The notes beneath the pieces are model-generated. The model did no database searches. It worked only from the letters and a program-made list of their open reading frames with translations, and was not told the origin of the DNA. A program made the position numbers and the translations under genes. A stretch of DNA of 64,000 bases from Akkermansiaceae bacterium UBA2367 (GTDB lineage Bacteria > Verrucomicrobiota > Verrucomicrobiia > Verrucomicrobiales > DEV007). This document shows positions 7,207 to 17,734 of this stretch, in pieces. The stretch lies in contig DDTJ01000028.1 of the NCBI GenBank assembly GCA_002344525.1, forward strand, positions 32,747 to 96,746. Direction: 5' to 3'. Every line of letters begins with the position of its first letter. The first letter of the stretch is position 1.

Positions 7207-9003
7207 ATGAGCAAGGCCCCCGACATCGACACCCCGGACGATGGATTCGACGGGCCGGACGGACCCGGTGAACTTGGGCCGGACCTCCGCGAGACGCGGC
7301 GGCATTCCCTGCGCCTCATCCGCGAGATCACGGGCCGCCTCGGGTGGAAATACAAGCTGTGGATCCCTGCCGCGATCCTCCTCTCGGGGGTGCATCTGCT
7401 GCCGCCGCGCTTCCTCCAGTTCTTCACCGAGGGCACGCAGACCCTCGCGGAGACGCCGGCGACGGATTTCCTGAAGCTGCTCGTCTTCTTCGGGCTCGCC
7501 GTGGGCGTGGTGCAATGGATCGGGATCGTCCTCGACGGCATCCTCAGCGAGTGGCTCCGGCTCATCGTGAGCATCGGGCTGAAGCGCGACGCGGTCCACT
7601 CGCTTACGGGGATGCGCCTCGACGCCCTCGACACGGCGAAGCGCGGCGACTGGATGACGCGCCTCACCGGCGACCTCTTCACGGCCGAGGACTTCCTCAC
7701 CCAGTCGATCCCCCAGCAGATCACCCAGGTGACGATGTTCGTGGGCACGGCGGTGTTCTTCTTCTACTACAGCGGGATGATCGCCTTCATCCCTCTGGTC
7801 GCCGCCTTCGCCTTGGCTTGGCTCAACATCGCGGTGCAGCGCCGCATGGCACCGACCCTAGGGCAGGCCCGCGAGATCGAGGGCGGGGTCTTCCAGTCGA
7901 TGATCGAGACCTTCGAGGGCCTGCGCACCATCCGCACATACGGGAGCGAGGGTTTCTCCCTCTCCCGGCTCGACCGCCAACTCGGCGGCCTCTACACCGC
8001 CGGGATGCGCGTCACGAAGTCCATGGCCGCCTTGCTCGGGACGAACGAGCTGGTCAGCCAGCTCGTCATCACCGGCGTGCTTACCCTCGTCGCCTACCAG
8101 ATCCGCGGCGGGGCCCTCACCGCCGAGGAGGCGCTCGTCTACCCCTTCTACATCACCCTCTTCCTCGGCTCGGCCAAGACCTTGGTGGGGGCGGCCTACG
8201 ACTGGAACCGCTTCTTCATCGAGGGCGGACGCCTCGCCGCCCTGCTCTACGACGACTCCACGAAAGAGGCCGACCGCACCGAGCGCTTCGGCGATTTCCA
8301 GCAGAAAGTGCCGCAGGTGACGCGCCTCTCGGCCGAGGGCGTGACCATCGCCTACGGGGACAACCCGCCGGTGGTGTGGGACCGGTCGCTGGCGCTGTCC
8401 CGTGGCGAGATCGTCGCCCTGATGGGGCCGTCGGGCTGCGGGAAGTCGACGCTGACGGAGAGCTTCGCCGGCCTGCGCCTCGCCAACGCGGGCACCTTCA
8501 CCGCGACGCTGGAGGACGGCTCGACGCGATCCTTCCCCCAAGCTCCGCCCTTCCTCGCCGCCTTCGTCGAGCAACAGCCCTACCTGTTCGTCGGCACGAT
8601 CCGGGAGAACATCGCCCTCGGGTCGGAGGAGATCCCCGACGCGGAGGTATGGCGGGCGCTGGACGAAGTCGCCCTGCGCGAGGTGGTGGAGCGGCGCGGC
8701 GGGCTCGACCACGTCCTCTCGGACCGCGGGCGCAACCTCAGCGTCGGCCAGCAATACCGCCTCGCCCTTTGCCGCGCTCTGGTCTGCGGGCGGCCCTTCC
8801 TGCTGATGGACGAGCCCTTCGCCGCCCTCGACGTCGAGTCGGTGGACCGAGTCGTGGAGACGCTGAAGGCGGAGCGGGCTGCGGGGAAGGGCGTCCTCCT
8901 CATCACCCATCTCCTCCCGGCCAACCTCGAGGCTGACCGCATCGTTGAGCTGCAGCCCGCTTTCGAGTTCGGCGGCCAAGGGGAAGGTGGGCCACAAGAC
9001 TGA
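7207..9003 (+). CDS. ABC transporter with fused permease and ATPase domains, candidate RiPP exporter
   Basis: A 598-aa half-transporter. After a hydrophilic N-terminus (about 50 aa) comes a six-helix type I exporter domain (about residues 55-330). The nucleotide-binding domain follows, with Walker A GPSGCGKST, a Q-loop region (FVEQQPYLFVGTIREN), signature LSVGQQYRLALCRAL, Walker B FLLMDEP and the H-loop ITH. It should act as a homodimer in the cytoplasmic membrane. There is no N-terminal C39 peptidase domain, so any leader removal needs another protease. Divergent placement beside the RiPP operon suggests that it exports the modified peptides, but this is inference from position. The ATG at 7207 was preferred over the upstream start at 7114. 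Confidence 0.85.
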   Translation: MSKAPDIDTPDDGFDGPDGPGELGPDLRETRRHSLRLIREITGRLGWKYKLWIPAAILLSGVHLLPPRFLQFFTEGTQTLAETPATDFLKLLVFFGLAVGVVQWIGIVLDGILSEWLRLIVSIGLKRDAVHSLTGMRLDALDTAKRGDWMTRLTGDLFTAEDFLTQSIPQQITQVTMFVGTAVFFFYYSGMIAFIPLVAAFALAWLNIAVQRRMAPTLGQAREIEGGVFQSMIETFEGLRTIRTYGSEGFSLSRLDRQLGGLYTAGMRVTKSMAALLGTNELVSQLVITGVLTLVAYQIRGGALTAEEALVYPFYITLFLGSAKTLVGAAYDWNRFFIEGGRLAALLYDDSTKEADRTERFGDFQQKVPQVTRLSAEGVTIAYGDNPPVVWDRSLALSRGEIVALMGPSGCGKSTLTESFAGLRLANAGTFTATLEDGSTRSFPQAPPFLAAFVEQQPYLFVGTIRENIALGSEEIPDAEVWRALDEVALREVVERRGGLDHVLSDRGRNLSVGQQYRLALCRALVCGRPFLLMDEPFAALDVESVDRVVETLKAERAAGKGVLLITHLLPANLEADRIVELQPAFEFGGQGEGGPQD

Positions 9004-9036
9004 TCACGAGGGTCGGCTCAACGCCTTGATGGGCGG

Positions 9037-9061
9037 GGTACCGCTTATTTGATGCGGTGCC
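9037..9061. repeat. Palindrome between the ABC transporter and the ModE-like gene
   Basis: GGTACCGC (9037-9044) pairs with GCGGTGCC (9054-9061) through one G-U pair and a 9-nt loop. It lies 38 bp upstream of the ModE-like start. No U-run follows. It could be an operator for the adjacent regulator or a transcript stem. Only the symmetry is seen. Confidence 0.35.
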
Positions 9062-9098
9062 GGGTTGAAGCAGGAAGCCGTCGGCGCTAGGGTCGCGG

Positions 9099-9506
9099 AT
9101 GCAAACGCCGCGCGAATACACCGCTGGATACAGCCTGCAGCCTCGCCTCCGCGTCTTCGGAGGGCGGCAGTTAGTGCTCGGCTGGGGCAAGATCCTGCTT
9201 TTGGAGCAGATCCGCGACACTGGCAGCATCGCCGAGGCGGCGCAGCGGATGGGGATCTCCTACAACCACGCGTGGACCTCGGTGCGGACCATGAACTCAA
9301 GTTTCCAGCAGCCGCTGGTGGCCACCGCACGCGGCGGGAGGAGCAAAGGCGGTGCCACGCTCACGCCGACCGGCGAGGAGGTGGTCGATCTCTATGGCGA
9401 GATGATTGCCGAGAGCCAAAAAGCCACCCTCAAGTCGTGGGCCAAGCTGAGCAAGCTGCTCCGCCCGGTGGAAGGGCTGCCCTCGGGCGGGGAGGATGGC
9501 TGCTAG
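9099..9506 (+). CDS. Winged-helix DNA-binding protein, ModE N-terminal/LysR-type HTH only
   Basis: A 135-aa protein made almost entirely of the ModE-like winged helix. The segment LGWGKILLLEQIRDTGSIAE, then AAQRMGISYNHAWTSVRTMN, is the recognition helix-turn-helix; the wing RGGRSKGGATLTPTGEEVV follows. It lacks the molybdate-binding MOP domains and has no LysR effector domain. Short ModE-N proteins of this kind often accompany metal uptake or oxidoreductase genes. It is 95 bp downstream of the ABC transporter in the same direction, so it may regulate that gene and the RiPP operon (inference). Confidence 0.8.
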   Translation: MQTPREYTAGYSLQPRLRVFGGRQLVLGWGKILLLEQIRDTGSIAEAAQRMGISYNHAWTSVRTMNSSFQQPLVATARGGRSKGGATLTPTGEEVVDLYGEMIAESQKATLKSWAKLSKLLRPVEGLPSGGEDGC

Positions 9507-9647
9507 AGAACATACTGTCCAAGGGGAAATCCGGGCGGAACGAAGCCGGGGCGAGCCGCAGCAAGTCGCAGCAGAAAAAGTGTGAGAAATGCGGGCTAGG
9601 GGCAGGAGGAAGGCGGGCGATGCCCGCCGGAACGGGGAGGATCACAC

Positions 9648-11051
<1,404 letters not shown>

Positions 11052-11054
11052 CGT

Positions 11055-12245
11055 TCAAGTCTCCACATCGACATCGATCACCGCCGCCTCGGACTTGGCG
11101 GGGAGGAAGCGCATCAATTTCTCGGCTCGTGGCAGATGCACGGTGACCTCGGTGCCGACGCCCTCGCGGCTGCGAAACTCGACCTCGCCGCCGTGGTCGT
11201 GGACGATGCGGTGGACGATGAGCAGGCCGAGACCCGACCCGGTCTTCTTGGTCGTGTAATAGGGTTCGAAGACGCGGCTGACTTGGTCGGCGGGCACGCC
11301 GGGGCCGCTGTCGGCGAAGGTCACGAAGACGCTCTTGTCGCTGCCGCCGGTGCGCACCACGATCCCGCCGTCGGAGCCCATCGCCTGGCAACTGTTGCGG
11401 ACGAGGTTGTGGAAGACCTGCTTCATCTGGTCGGGATCGACATGGAGCAGGGGCAGGCCCTCGGCGAGGTCGAGGGTCACGGCGATGCGGCGGTCGGCGA
11501 TCTCTGGTCCGAGGAAGGTCATCGCTTCCTCGATCAGCGCATTCAGGTCGGTGGGCTGCGGGTTCGGGCGCACCGGGCGCACCGCGTTGAGGAATTTCTC
11601 GACGATGCCGTCGAGGCGTTTGATCTCGCCACGCGCGACTTCGAGCGAGTCGAGCAACTCGCGGGCGAGACCGGGATCGGCGCGTTTTTTGATCTTCCGC
11701 TCGACGACTTGGAGGTGGATGTTCAGCGAATTGAGCGGATTGCCGATCTCGTGGGCCACCCCGGCGGCGAGGCTGGTGACGGCTTCGAGCTTGCCCGATT
11801 CGATCTCCTGCCGCTGCCGCGCCACGGTCCGGGTCCGGTCGCGCAGGATGATGACGTGCCCACCGAGATCCTCGCCCGCCTCGCGGTTGTCGAAAGGGGC
11901 GACGTAGAAATTGAGCAGACGCGGCTCGGGATAGCGCACAACGAGGTCGCGGTTGACCACCCCGCCCGAAGCGGCGACCTTCTCCCAGTCGAGGCCGGGG
12001 AAGAGCGTGCCCACTTCGCCCCGGATCGCCTCCTTCGGGTCGAGCCCGAAGAAGTCGCAGGCGGCTTGGTTGATGTAGTGGATCGAACCCCTCGGCCCGG
12101 TCACGACGACGCCCTCGCGCAGCACCTCGAAGACTTTTTCGAGGAAGCCTTTCTCCTGCACGATCTTGAGGACGAGACGCTGGACCTCCTCCGGCTCCAG
12201 TTTGTCGAGCCGTTCGATCAGCCGGTCGATCATTCCGGGGTTCAT
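11055..12245 (-). CDS. PAS-domain histidine kinase (NtrB-like), partner of the downstream regulator
   Basis: A 396-aa soluble kinase. A short N-terminal helix precedes a PAS domain (about residues 35-140), the dimerisation/phosphotransfer helix with LAAGVAHEIGNPLNSLNIHL (His165), and an HATPase domain with N-box (VFHNLVRNSCQA), G1 (FADSGPGVP), F-box region (FEPYYTTK) and G2 (GSGLGLLIVHRI). No membrane segment is visible, so it senses a cytoplasmic signal. It is translated just before the NtrC-type regulator with a 3-bp gap, which makes a cognate pair very likely. The start at 12245 follows a 151-bp gap from the divergent MFS gene. Confidence 0.93.
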   Translation of the reverse strand: MNPGMIDRLIERLDKLEPEEVQRLVLKIVQEKGFLEKVFEVLREGVVVTGPRGSIHYINQAACDFFGLDPKEAIRGEVGTLFPGLDWEKVAASGGVVNRDLVVRYPEPRLLNFYVAPFDNREAGEDLGGHVIILRDRTRTVARQRQEIESGKLEAVTSLAAGVAHEIGNPLNSLNIHLQVVERKIKKRADPGLARELLDSLEVARGEIKRLDGIVEKFLNAVRPVRPNPQPTDLNALIEEAMTFLGPEIADRRIAVTLDLAEGLPLLHVDPDQMKQVFHNLVRNSCQAMGSDGGIVVRTGGSDKSVFVTFADSGPGVPADQVSRVFEPYYTTKKTGSGLGLLIVHRIVHDHGGEVEFRSREGVGTEVTVHLPRAEKLMRFLPAKSEAAVIDVDVET

Positions 12246-12396
12246 GGCAGGTCAACCCATAGCAGGGCTTGCGCGGCCTGGCCATGCAAAAGAAATGCGA
12301 CTTGGATCAGGCGGGTCGGTGCCACATGATCCCGCCGCGTCCGCGCCCTTATTTTCCGTTGCCGCACCCTTCCGGGTTGGCTAGGGTGGTCCCACT

Positions 12397-13914
12397 TTGA
12401 ACGCGACCTCCACCCCCGTCTCTGGAATGGGCTTGACCCGTTGGCTCATCTGCATCATCGCCTCGATCGGCTTCGCCTTCGACATCTACGAGCTGCTCAT
12501 GCTTCCGCTGATCATCAAACCGGTGATCGCTTCGCTGAGCGCCCCGCTCGTGCAGGAACTCATCGCCGGCGGCATGGCCCCGGGCGAGGCGGCGCAGTTA
12601 TGGGCGCCCGGTGGCGAGATGTACATCAAATGGGCGCGCACCCTTTTCTTCGTGCCCGCCCTCGCCGGGGGCGTCTTCGGCCTGCTCGGCGGCTACCTCA
12701 CCGACAAGCTGGGTCGCCGTCGCGTCCTCACCTTCTCCATCCTCCTCTACGCCTTCGCCGCCTTCGCCGCGGGTTCCTTCGCGCAGACCCTGCCGCAGCT
12801 TCTCTTCTTCCGCTGCCTCGTCTTCATCGGGGTCTGCGTCGAGTTCGTCGCCGCCGTCGCGTGGCTCGCGGAGCTGTTCCCCGAGGCGAAGCGGCGCGAG
12901 AAAGTCCTCGGCTACACCCAGGCATTCTCCTCCATCGGCGGCCTCCTCGTGGCGCTGGCGAACTACTACGCCGCGACCTACGCGCAGAGCTTCCCCGCGA
13001 TCCACGGCGGGCACGAGGCTTGGCGCTACACCCTCATCTCCGGCGTGATCCCGGCGATCCCGCTCATCCTCATCCGCCCCTTCCTCCCCGAATCCCCGGC
13101 TTGGGCGAAGAAGAAGGCCGAGGGCAAGCTCAAGCGGCCCAGCATCCGCGAGCTTTTCAGCCCCGCCCTGATCCGTACCACCGTGGTCACGACCCTGATC
13201 TTCGCCGCGAGCTACGGCATCGCCTTCGGCGCGATCCAGCAACTGCCGCAAATCCTCGCTTGGCCGCGCGGCCACGTCGAGGTCAAGGCGGTCGCGACTC
13301 AAGCCGAGGAGAGCGCCAAAACCGCTGCCATCGAGGCCGCCGCCGCGAAGGGAGAAGCCGCCCCGGCCGATCCTGTGCTGACCCGCATCGGCAAACAGGC
13401 CGCCGGCAACGCGAGCGACAAGCAGACCTCCACGGTCACGAAATGGCAGGAGATCGGGGGGCTCGTCGGACGCGTCCTCTTCGCCGTACTCGCTGTCTGG
13501 ATCGTGAGCCGCCGCGCTCTGTTGCGCCTCTTCCTCATCCCCGCGATGCTTTTCGTGCCGGCCTACTTCTGGTGGGTCGCCGGTTCGCTGGAGACGGAGG
13601 GCAGCCTTGCCCTGATCAAATGGGGCATCTTCCTCGCCGGTGTTCTCACCATCGCCCAGTTCAGCTTCTGGGGGAACTACATCCCCCTCGTCTTCCCCGT
13701 CCACCTGCGCGGCACGGGCGAGAGCTTCGCGGCGAACATCGGCGGCCGCGTCCTCGGCACCGCCGCCGCCTTCATCACCCTCAGCCTCTCCGCCGGACAG
13801 CCCGTGACCGCCCTCGCGAAGAACGGGGCCATCGTCGCGGGAGTCTACGCCCTGATCGGGGTGATCCTCTCCTTCTGGCTCCCCGAGCCGAAGGAGGAGG
13901 AGATCGAGCATTGA
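12397..13914 (+). CDS. Major facilitator superfamily transporter
   Basis: A 505-aa polytopic protein with about 12 membrane helices. The MFS signature between helices 2 and 3 is GYLTDKLGRRRVL, and a helix 4 motif FFRCLVFIGVCVEFVAAVAW resembles sugar/metabolite:H+ symporters. A hydrophilic Ala/Lys-rich insertion (about residues 295-350) lies in the central loop and is unusually long. The substrate is unknown. The start is uncertain: a TTG at 12397 gives 505 aa, while an ATG at 12427 (MGLTRWL) gives 495 aa and is equally plausible. It is convergent with pyruvate carboxylase, with a palindromic element between. Confidence 0.88.
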   Translation: MNATSTPVSGMGLTRWLICIIASIGFAFDIYELLMLPLIIKPVIASLSAPLVQELIAGGMAPGEAAQLWAPGGEMYIKWARTLFFVPALAGGVFGLLGGYLTDKLGRRRVLTFSILLYAFAAFAAGSFAQTLPQLLFFRCLVFIGVCVEFVAAVAWLAELFPEAKRREKVLGYTQAFSSIGGLLVALANYYAATYAQSFPAIHGGHEAWRYTLISGVIPAIPLILIRPFLPESPAWAKKKAEGKLKRPSIRELFSPALIRTTVVTTLIFAASYGIAFGAIQQLPQILAWPRGHVEVKAVATQAEESAKTAAIEAAAAKGEAAPADPVLTRIGKQAAGNASDKQTSTVTKWQEIGGLVGRVLFAVLAVWIVSRRALLRLFLIPAMLFVPAYFWWVAGSLETEGSLALIKWGIFLAGVLTIAQFSFWGNYIPLVFPVHLRGTGESFAANIGGRVLGTAAAFITLSLSAGQPVTALAKNGAIVAGVYALIGVILSFWLPEPKEEEIEH

Positions 13915-13952
13915 ACTCCTCCTACTCATACTCCTGCTCCCCGGTTTTGAGC
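13915..13952. repeat. Second copy of the ACTCC / CCGGTTTTGAG dispersed repeat
   Basis: This stretch after the MFS stop codon repeats the layout of positions 1-40: pyrimidine-rich ACTCC units, then CCCCGGTTTTGAGC, then an inverted purine-rich arm. Two copies about 14 kb apart show that it is a dispersed intergenic repeat. It runs straight into the 24-bp inverted repeat element that starts at 13953. Confidence 0.5.
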
Positions 13953-14148
13953 GGGAGCGCGGGCACTCCTGCCCGCATCTTTGAATCTCAGCGGGTCGGA
14001 TTCCCCGCTGCTTGCAGCGAGTAGACTTTTTCGCGGATCGATCCTTCGATCTGCGCCGGGCCAATACCCCGCGGCTTGCCGCGGGGATGCTTTATTGTTA
14101 CGCGGCTGCGCCGCCATGATTCAACGGCGGGCAGGAGTGCCCGCGCTC
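13953..14148. repeat. 196-bp palindromic element with perfect 24-bp terminal inverted repeats
   Basis: The left end 13953-13976 (GGGAGCGCGGGCACTCCTGC, then CCGC) is the exact reverse complement of 14125-14148. Inside are smaller stems, including CCCCGCGG/CCGCGGGG (14067-14086) and CCGCTGCTTGCAGCG. No ORF is present. The structure is that of a REP/BIME-like or non-autonomous element. It lies between two convergent genes, where it could also end both transcripts. No target-site duplication is obvious. Confidence 0.65.
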
Positions 14149-14163
14149 CCTTTTGCCACCGCC

Positions 14164-17100
14164 TCACACCTCCAGCCGCGCGAGCAGGTCGTCGGTCGAG
14201 ACTGCATCGCCCTTTTTCACGAGTAGCTCCGTCACGGTCCCGTCGGCGTTCGCCGAAATGGTCGTGAGCATCTTCATGGCTTCGAGGGTCAGGATCGGGT
14301 CGCCGGCTTTCACCTTGGTGCCGATGCCCACGGCGAGGTCGGTGACCATGCCGGGCATGGGGGCGACGGCTTGGAGGGGATCCTTCGGGTCGCCCTTGGG
14401 TTTCGCGGAGGTGTTCTTCGGGGCGAGGGCCTTGTCGAGGACTTGCGACTCGCGGGGCATGCCGTTGAGTTCGTAGAAGACGTTGCGGTGTCCCTCCTCG
14501 TCGGCCTCGCCGATGCCGATGAGCTTGATGAAAAGCAGCTTGCCGCGATCGATCTGCACTTGGATCTCCTCGCCGACGGAGAGGCCGTAGAAGAAGGCCG
14601 GGGTCGGCAGTCCCGAGACTTCGTCGTAGCTCGCGAGGAACTGGTCGAAGTCGGCGAAGACCTGCGGATACATGAGGTGGCTGTAGAGGTCGTCGTCGTT
14701 GGCGGGGCGTCCGAGCTTCTCCGCGAGCGCGGCGCGGGTCGCCTCCAGATCGACGGGCGCGGCGAGTTCGCCGGGGCGCTTCGTCGTGGCGGGGCGGTCG
14801 CCGAGGATGGCCTTTTGCACGTCGGCGGGCCAGCCGCCGTCGGGCTGGCCGAGACCGCCGGAGAGCATGTCGATGACGGACTCGGGGAAGTCGTGCGAAC
14901 CGGGGGCGAGGGAGGGCACGTCCTGCGGGCGGATGCCCCGAGTGACGAGATACATGCACATGTCGCCGACGACCTTCGAGCTGGGCGTGACCTTGATGAT
15001 GTCGCCGAAGAGCTGGTTGACCTCGGCGTAGGTGCGGGCGATCTCGCGCCAGCGGTGGCCGAGGCCCATGGCGTTGGCCTGCTCGCGGAGGTTGGTGTAC
15101 TGGCCGCCGGGCATTTCGTGCTCGTAAACCTCGGCGGTGCCGGAGCGCGGGGCGGAGTCGAAGGGCTTGTAGTAGCCGAGGACTTCCTCCCAATAGTCGG
15201 AGAGTTCGTTGAGCGCGCCGAGATCGAGACCGGGATCCTGTTCCGAACTGGCGAGAGCGGCGCAGACGGAGTTGAGGTTCGGCTGCGAGGTGGAGCCGGA
15301 CATGGAGGCGATGGCGAGGTCCGCAATGTCCACTCCGGCGCGGGCCGCGGCGATGACGGAGGCGGCGTTGAGGCCGGAGGTGTCGTGCGTGTGGAAATGG
15401 ATGGGGATGCCGATTTCCTCCTTGAGCGCTTTGACAAGATTGTAGGCGGCCTGGGGTTTGCAGAGTCCGGCCATGTCCTTGATGGCGAGGATGTGCGCTC
15501 CCATCTTTTCGACCTCCTTGGCTTTGGCGATGTAGTATTTCAGCGAATACTTGTCGCGTTTCTCGTCGAGGATGTCGCCGGTGTAGCAGATCGCGGCTTC
15601 GCAGAGGGCATGGGATTGCTCGCGCACCGCCTCCATCGCCACGGTCATGTTGGGGAGGTAGTTGAGAGAGTCGAAGATGCGGAAGAGGTCCATGCCCGAC
15701 TCGGCGGCGTGCTTCACGAACCCGGCCACGACGTTGTCGGGGTAGTTCGAGTAGCCGACAGCGTTGGAGCCACGGAAGAGCATCTGGAAGCAGATGTTGG
15801 GAACCCGTTCCCGCAGTTCGCGGAGACGGTCCCACGGCGACTCCTTGAGGAAACGCATCGCCGTGTCGAAGGTCGCGCCGCCCCACATTTCGAGGCTGAA
15901 GAGCTGCGGGGTGCGGTGGGCCACGACCTCGGCCACGTTCAGCATATCGACGGTGCGCATGCGCGTGGCGATGAGCGACTGGTGGGCGTCGCGCATCGTC
16001 GTGTCGGTGATGAGGAGCGGCTTCTGATCGCGAATCCAAGCGGCGAATTTCTCCGGCCCCAGTTCGAGGAGGCGGTCGCGCGAGCCCTTGGGCAAGTCGC
16101 CTTTCACGTCGAACTCGGGCACGCGGGCGGGCGGGAGGACCTCGGCGGGGCGGTAGCCCTTGGCCGTACTGTTGCCGTTGACGGTGACGTCGCTGAGGTA
16201 GGAGAGCAGCTTCGTGGCCCGGTCGCGGCGGGGCTGGAATTTGAAAAGGTCGGGATTCGTGTCGATGAGGCGCGTCGTGGCCCCGCCCGTGCGGAAGGTC
16301 TCGTCGAGAACGACGTTTTCGAGGAAGGGGATGTTCGTCTTCACCCCCCGGATGCGGAACTCGCGCAGGGCGCGGTGCATGCGCTGGAGGGCGATGTCGA
16401 AGCGCGGGCCGTAGGCGGTCAGCTTCACGAGCATCGAGTCGTAGTAGGGCGTCACCACCGAACCCGCATCGCCCGCGCCCGCGTCGAGACGGATGCCGAA
16501 GCCGGCGGCGGAGCGGTAGTTGAGGATCTTGCCGTAGTCGGGGGCGAATCCATTGGCCGGGTCCTCGGTGGTGATGCGCGCCTGCACCGCGTAGCCGTTG
16601 CGCGGGATGTCGTCCTGCTGCGGCAGGTCGATCTCGTGGCTGAACAACTCGTGCCCCTGCGCCACGAGGATTTGCGAGCGGACGAGGTCGATGCTGGTGA
16701 TGACCTCGGTCACGGTGTGCTCGACTTGGATGCGGGGGTTCATCTCGATGAAGAACCACTCCGTCGTGTCGAGGTCGTAGAGGAACTCGACGGTGCCGGC
16801 GTTGTTGTAGCCGATGGCCTTGGCGATCTGGACCGAGGCCTCGCAAAGCTCGCGCCGCACGGTCTCGTCGAGCCCGACGGAGGGGGCGATCTCGATAACC
16901 TTCTGGTGGCGTCGCTGCACGGAGCAGTCGCGCTCGTGGAGGTGGACGATGTTGCCGTGCTTGTCGCCGAGGATCTGCACCTCGATGTGCTTGGCGCGTC
17001 CCACGAAGCGTTCGAGGAAGACGGCGGGGTTGCCGAAGGCCTTCTCCGCCTCGGCTTGGGCTTGGTCGAGGAGGCCGTCGAGTTCGGACTCCTTCTGCAC

Positions 17101-17643
17101 CACGCGCATCCCCCGTCCGCCGCCGCCGAAGGCCGCCTTGATGATGAGGGGGAAGCCGATCTCGCGGGCGATCTTGAGCGCCTCGGCGCGGTCGGTGACC
17201 GGCTCCTCGGTGCCGGGGAGGGTGGGGACGTTCGCTTGCTTCGCGAGGGCGCGGGCCGAAACTTTGTCGCCCATGGCGTCGAGCATCTCGGGATCGGGTC
17301 CGATGAAGGTCAGCCCGGCCTCGCGACAGGCGCGGGCGAAGTTCGCGTTCTCGGAGAGGAAGCCGTAGCCGGGGTGGATGAGGGTCGCGCCCTTCTCCTT
17401 CGCGAGGTGGACGATGCCCTCGATGTCGAGGTAGGCCCCGACGGGCCCCTTCTCCTTGCGCAGGCGGTAGGCCTCGTCCGCCTTGAAGCGGTGGCGTGAG
17501 AAGCGGTCCTCCTCGGCGTAGATCGCGACGGTGCGCAATCCGAGTTCGGTGGCGGCTCGGAAGATCCGGATGGCGATCTCGCCCCGGTTCACGGCCATCA
17601 GTTTCACGGCTTCAACGGGTTCCTGCTTTTCGGTTTCGGACAT
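14164..17643 (-). CDS. pyc: Pyruvate carboxylase
   Basis: A 1159-aa single-chain enzyme that carboxylates pyruvate to oxaloacetate with ATP and bicarbonate. Order: biotin carboxylase domain (AVNRGEIAIRIFRAATELG at the start; ATP-grasp loop AAFGGGGRGMRVV; FIEMNPRIQVEHTVTE), carboxyltransferase TIM barrel (LLITDTTMRDAHQSL; MWGGATFDTAMRFL), allosteric/linker region, and C-terminal biotinyl domain with EAMKM (biotinylated Lys1124). Length fits the one-subunit alpha4 type (about 1150 aa). The start at 17643 is supported by the MSETEKQEP-VKLMAVNRGE pattern; the upstream in-frame extension has no similarity. It refills the TCA cycle, whose genes sucCD and citrate synthase lie nearby. It is divergent from a LysR gene. 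Confidence 0.97.
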   Translation of the reverse strand: MSETEKQEPVEAVKLMAVNRGEIAIRIFRAATELGLRTVAIYAEEDRFSRHRFKADEAYRLRKEKGPVGAYLDIEGIVHLAKEKGATLIHPGYGFLSENANFARACREAGLTFIGPDPEMLDAMGDKVSARALAKQANVPTLPGTEEPVTDRAEALKIAREIGFPLIIKAAFGGGGRGMRVVQKESELDGLLDQAQAEAEKAFGNPAVFLERFVGRAKHIEVQILGDKHGNIVHLHERDCSVQRRHQKVIEIAPSVGLDETVRRELCEASVQIAKAIGYNNAGTVEFLYDLDTTEWFFIEMNPRIQVEHTVTEVITSIDLVRSQILVAQGHELFSHEIDLPQQDDIPRNGYAVQARITTEDPANGFAPDYGKILNYRSAAGFGIRLDAGAGDAGSVVTPYYDSMLVKLTAYGPRFDIALQRMHRALREFRIRGVKTNIPFLENVVLDETFRTGGATTRLIDTNPDLFKFQPRRDRATKLLSYLSDVTVNGNSTAKGYRPAEVLPPARVPEFDVKGDLPKGSRDRLLELGPEKFAAWIRDQKPLLITDTTMRDAHQSLIATRMRTVDMLNVAEVVAHRTPQLFSLEMWGGATFDTAMRFLKESPWDRLRELRERVPNICFQMLFRGSNAVGYSNYPDNVVAGFVKHAAESGMDLFRIFDSLNYLPNMTVAMEAVREQSHALCEAAICYTGDILDEKRDKYSLKYYIAKAKEVEKMGAHILAIKDMAGLCKPQAAYNLVKALKEEIGIPIHFHTHDTSGLNAASVIAAARAGVDIADLAIASMSGSTSQPNLNSVCAALASSEQDPGLDLGALNELSDYWEEVLGYYKPFDSAPRSGTAEVYEHEMPGGQYTNLREQANAMGLGHRWREIARTYAEVNQLFGDIIKVTPSSKVVGDMCMYLVTRGIRPQDVPSLAPGSHDFPESVIDMLSGGLGQPDGGWPADVQKAILGDRPATTKRPGELAAPVDLEATRAALAEKLGRPANDDDLYSHLMYPQVFADFDQFLASYDEVSGLPTPAFFYGLSVGEEIQVQIDRGKLLFIKLIGIGEADEEGHRNVFYELNGMPRESQVLDKALAPKNTSAKPKGDPKDPLQAVAPMPGMVTDLAVGIGTKVKAGDPILTLEAMKMLTTISANADGTVTELLVKKGDAVSTDDLLARLEV

Positions 17644-17734
17644 GGCGGGCGCACTATAATGCGCCCCTTCGCGTCGGAAAGACCGATTTTCGCGGAATGT
17701 CGCCAGCCGAAATTCAGAACCGCTTCGCGGGACC

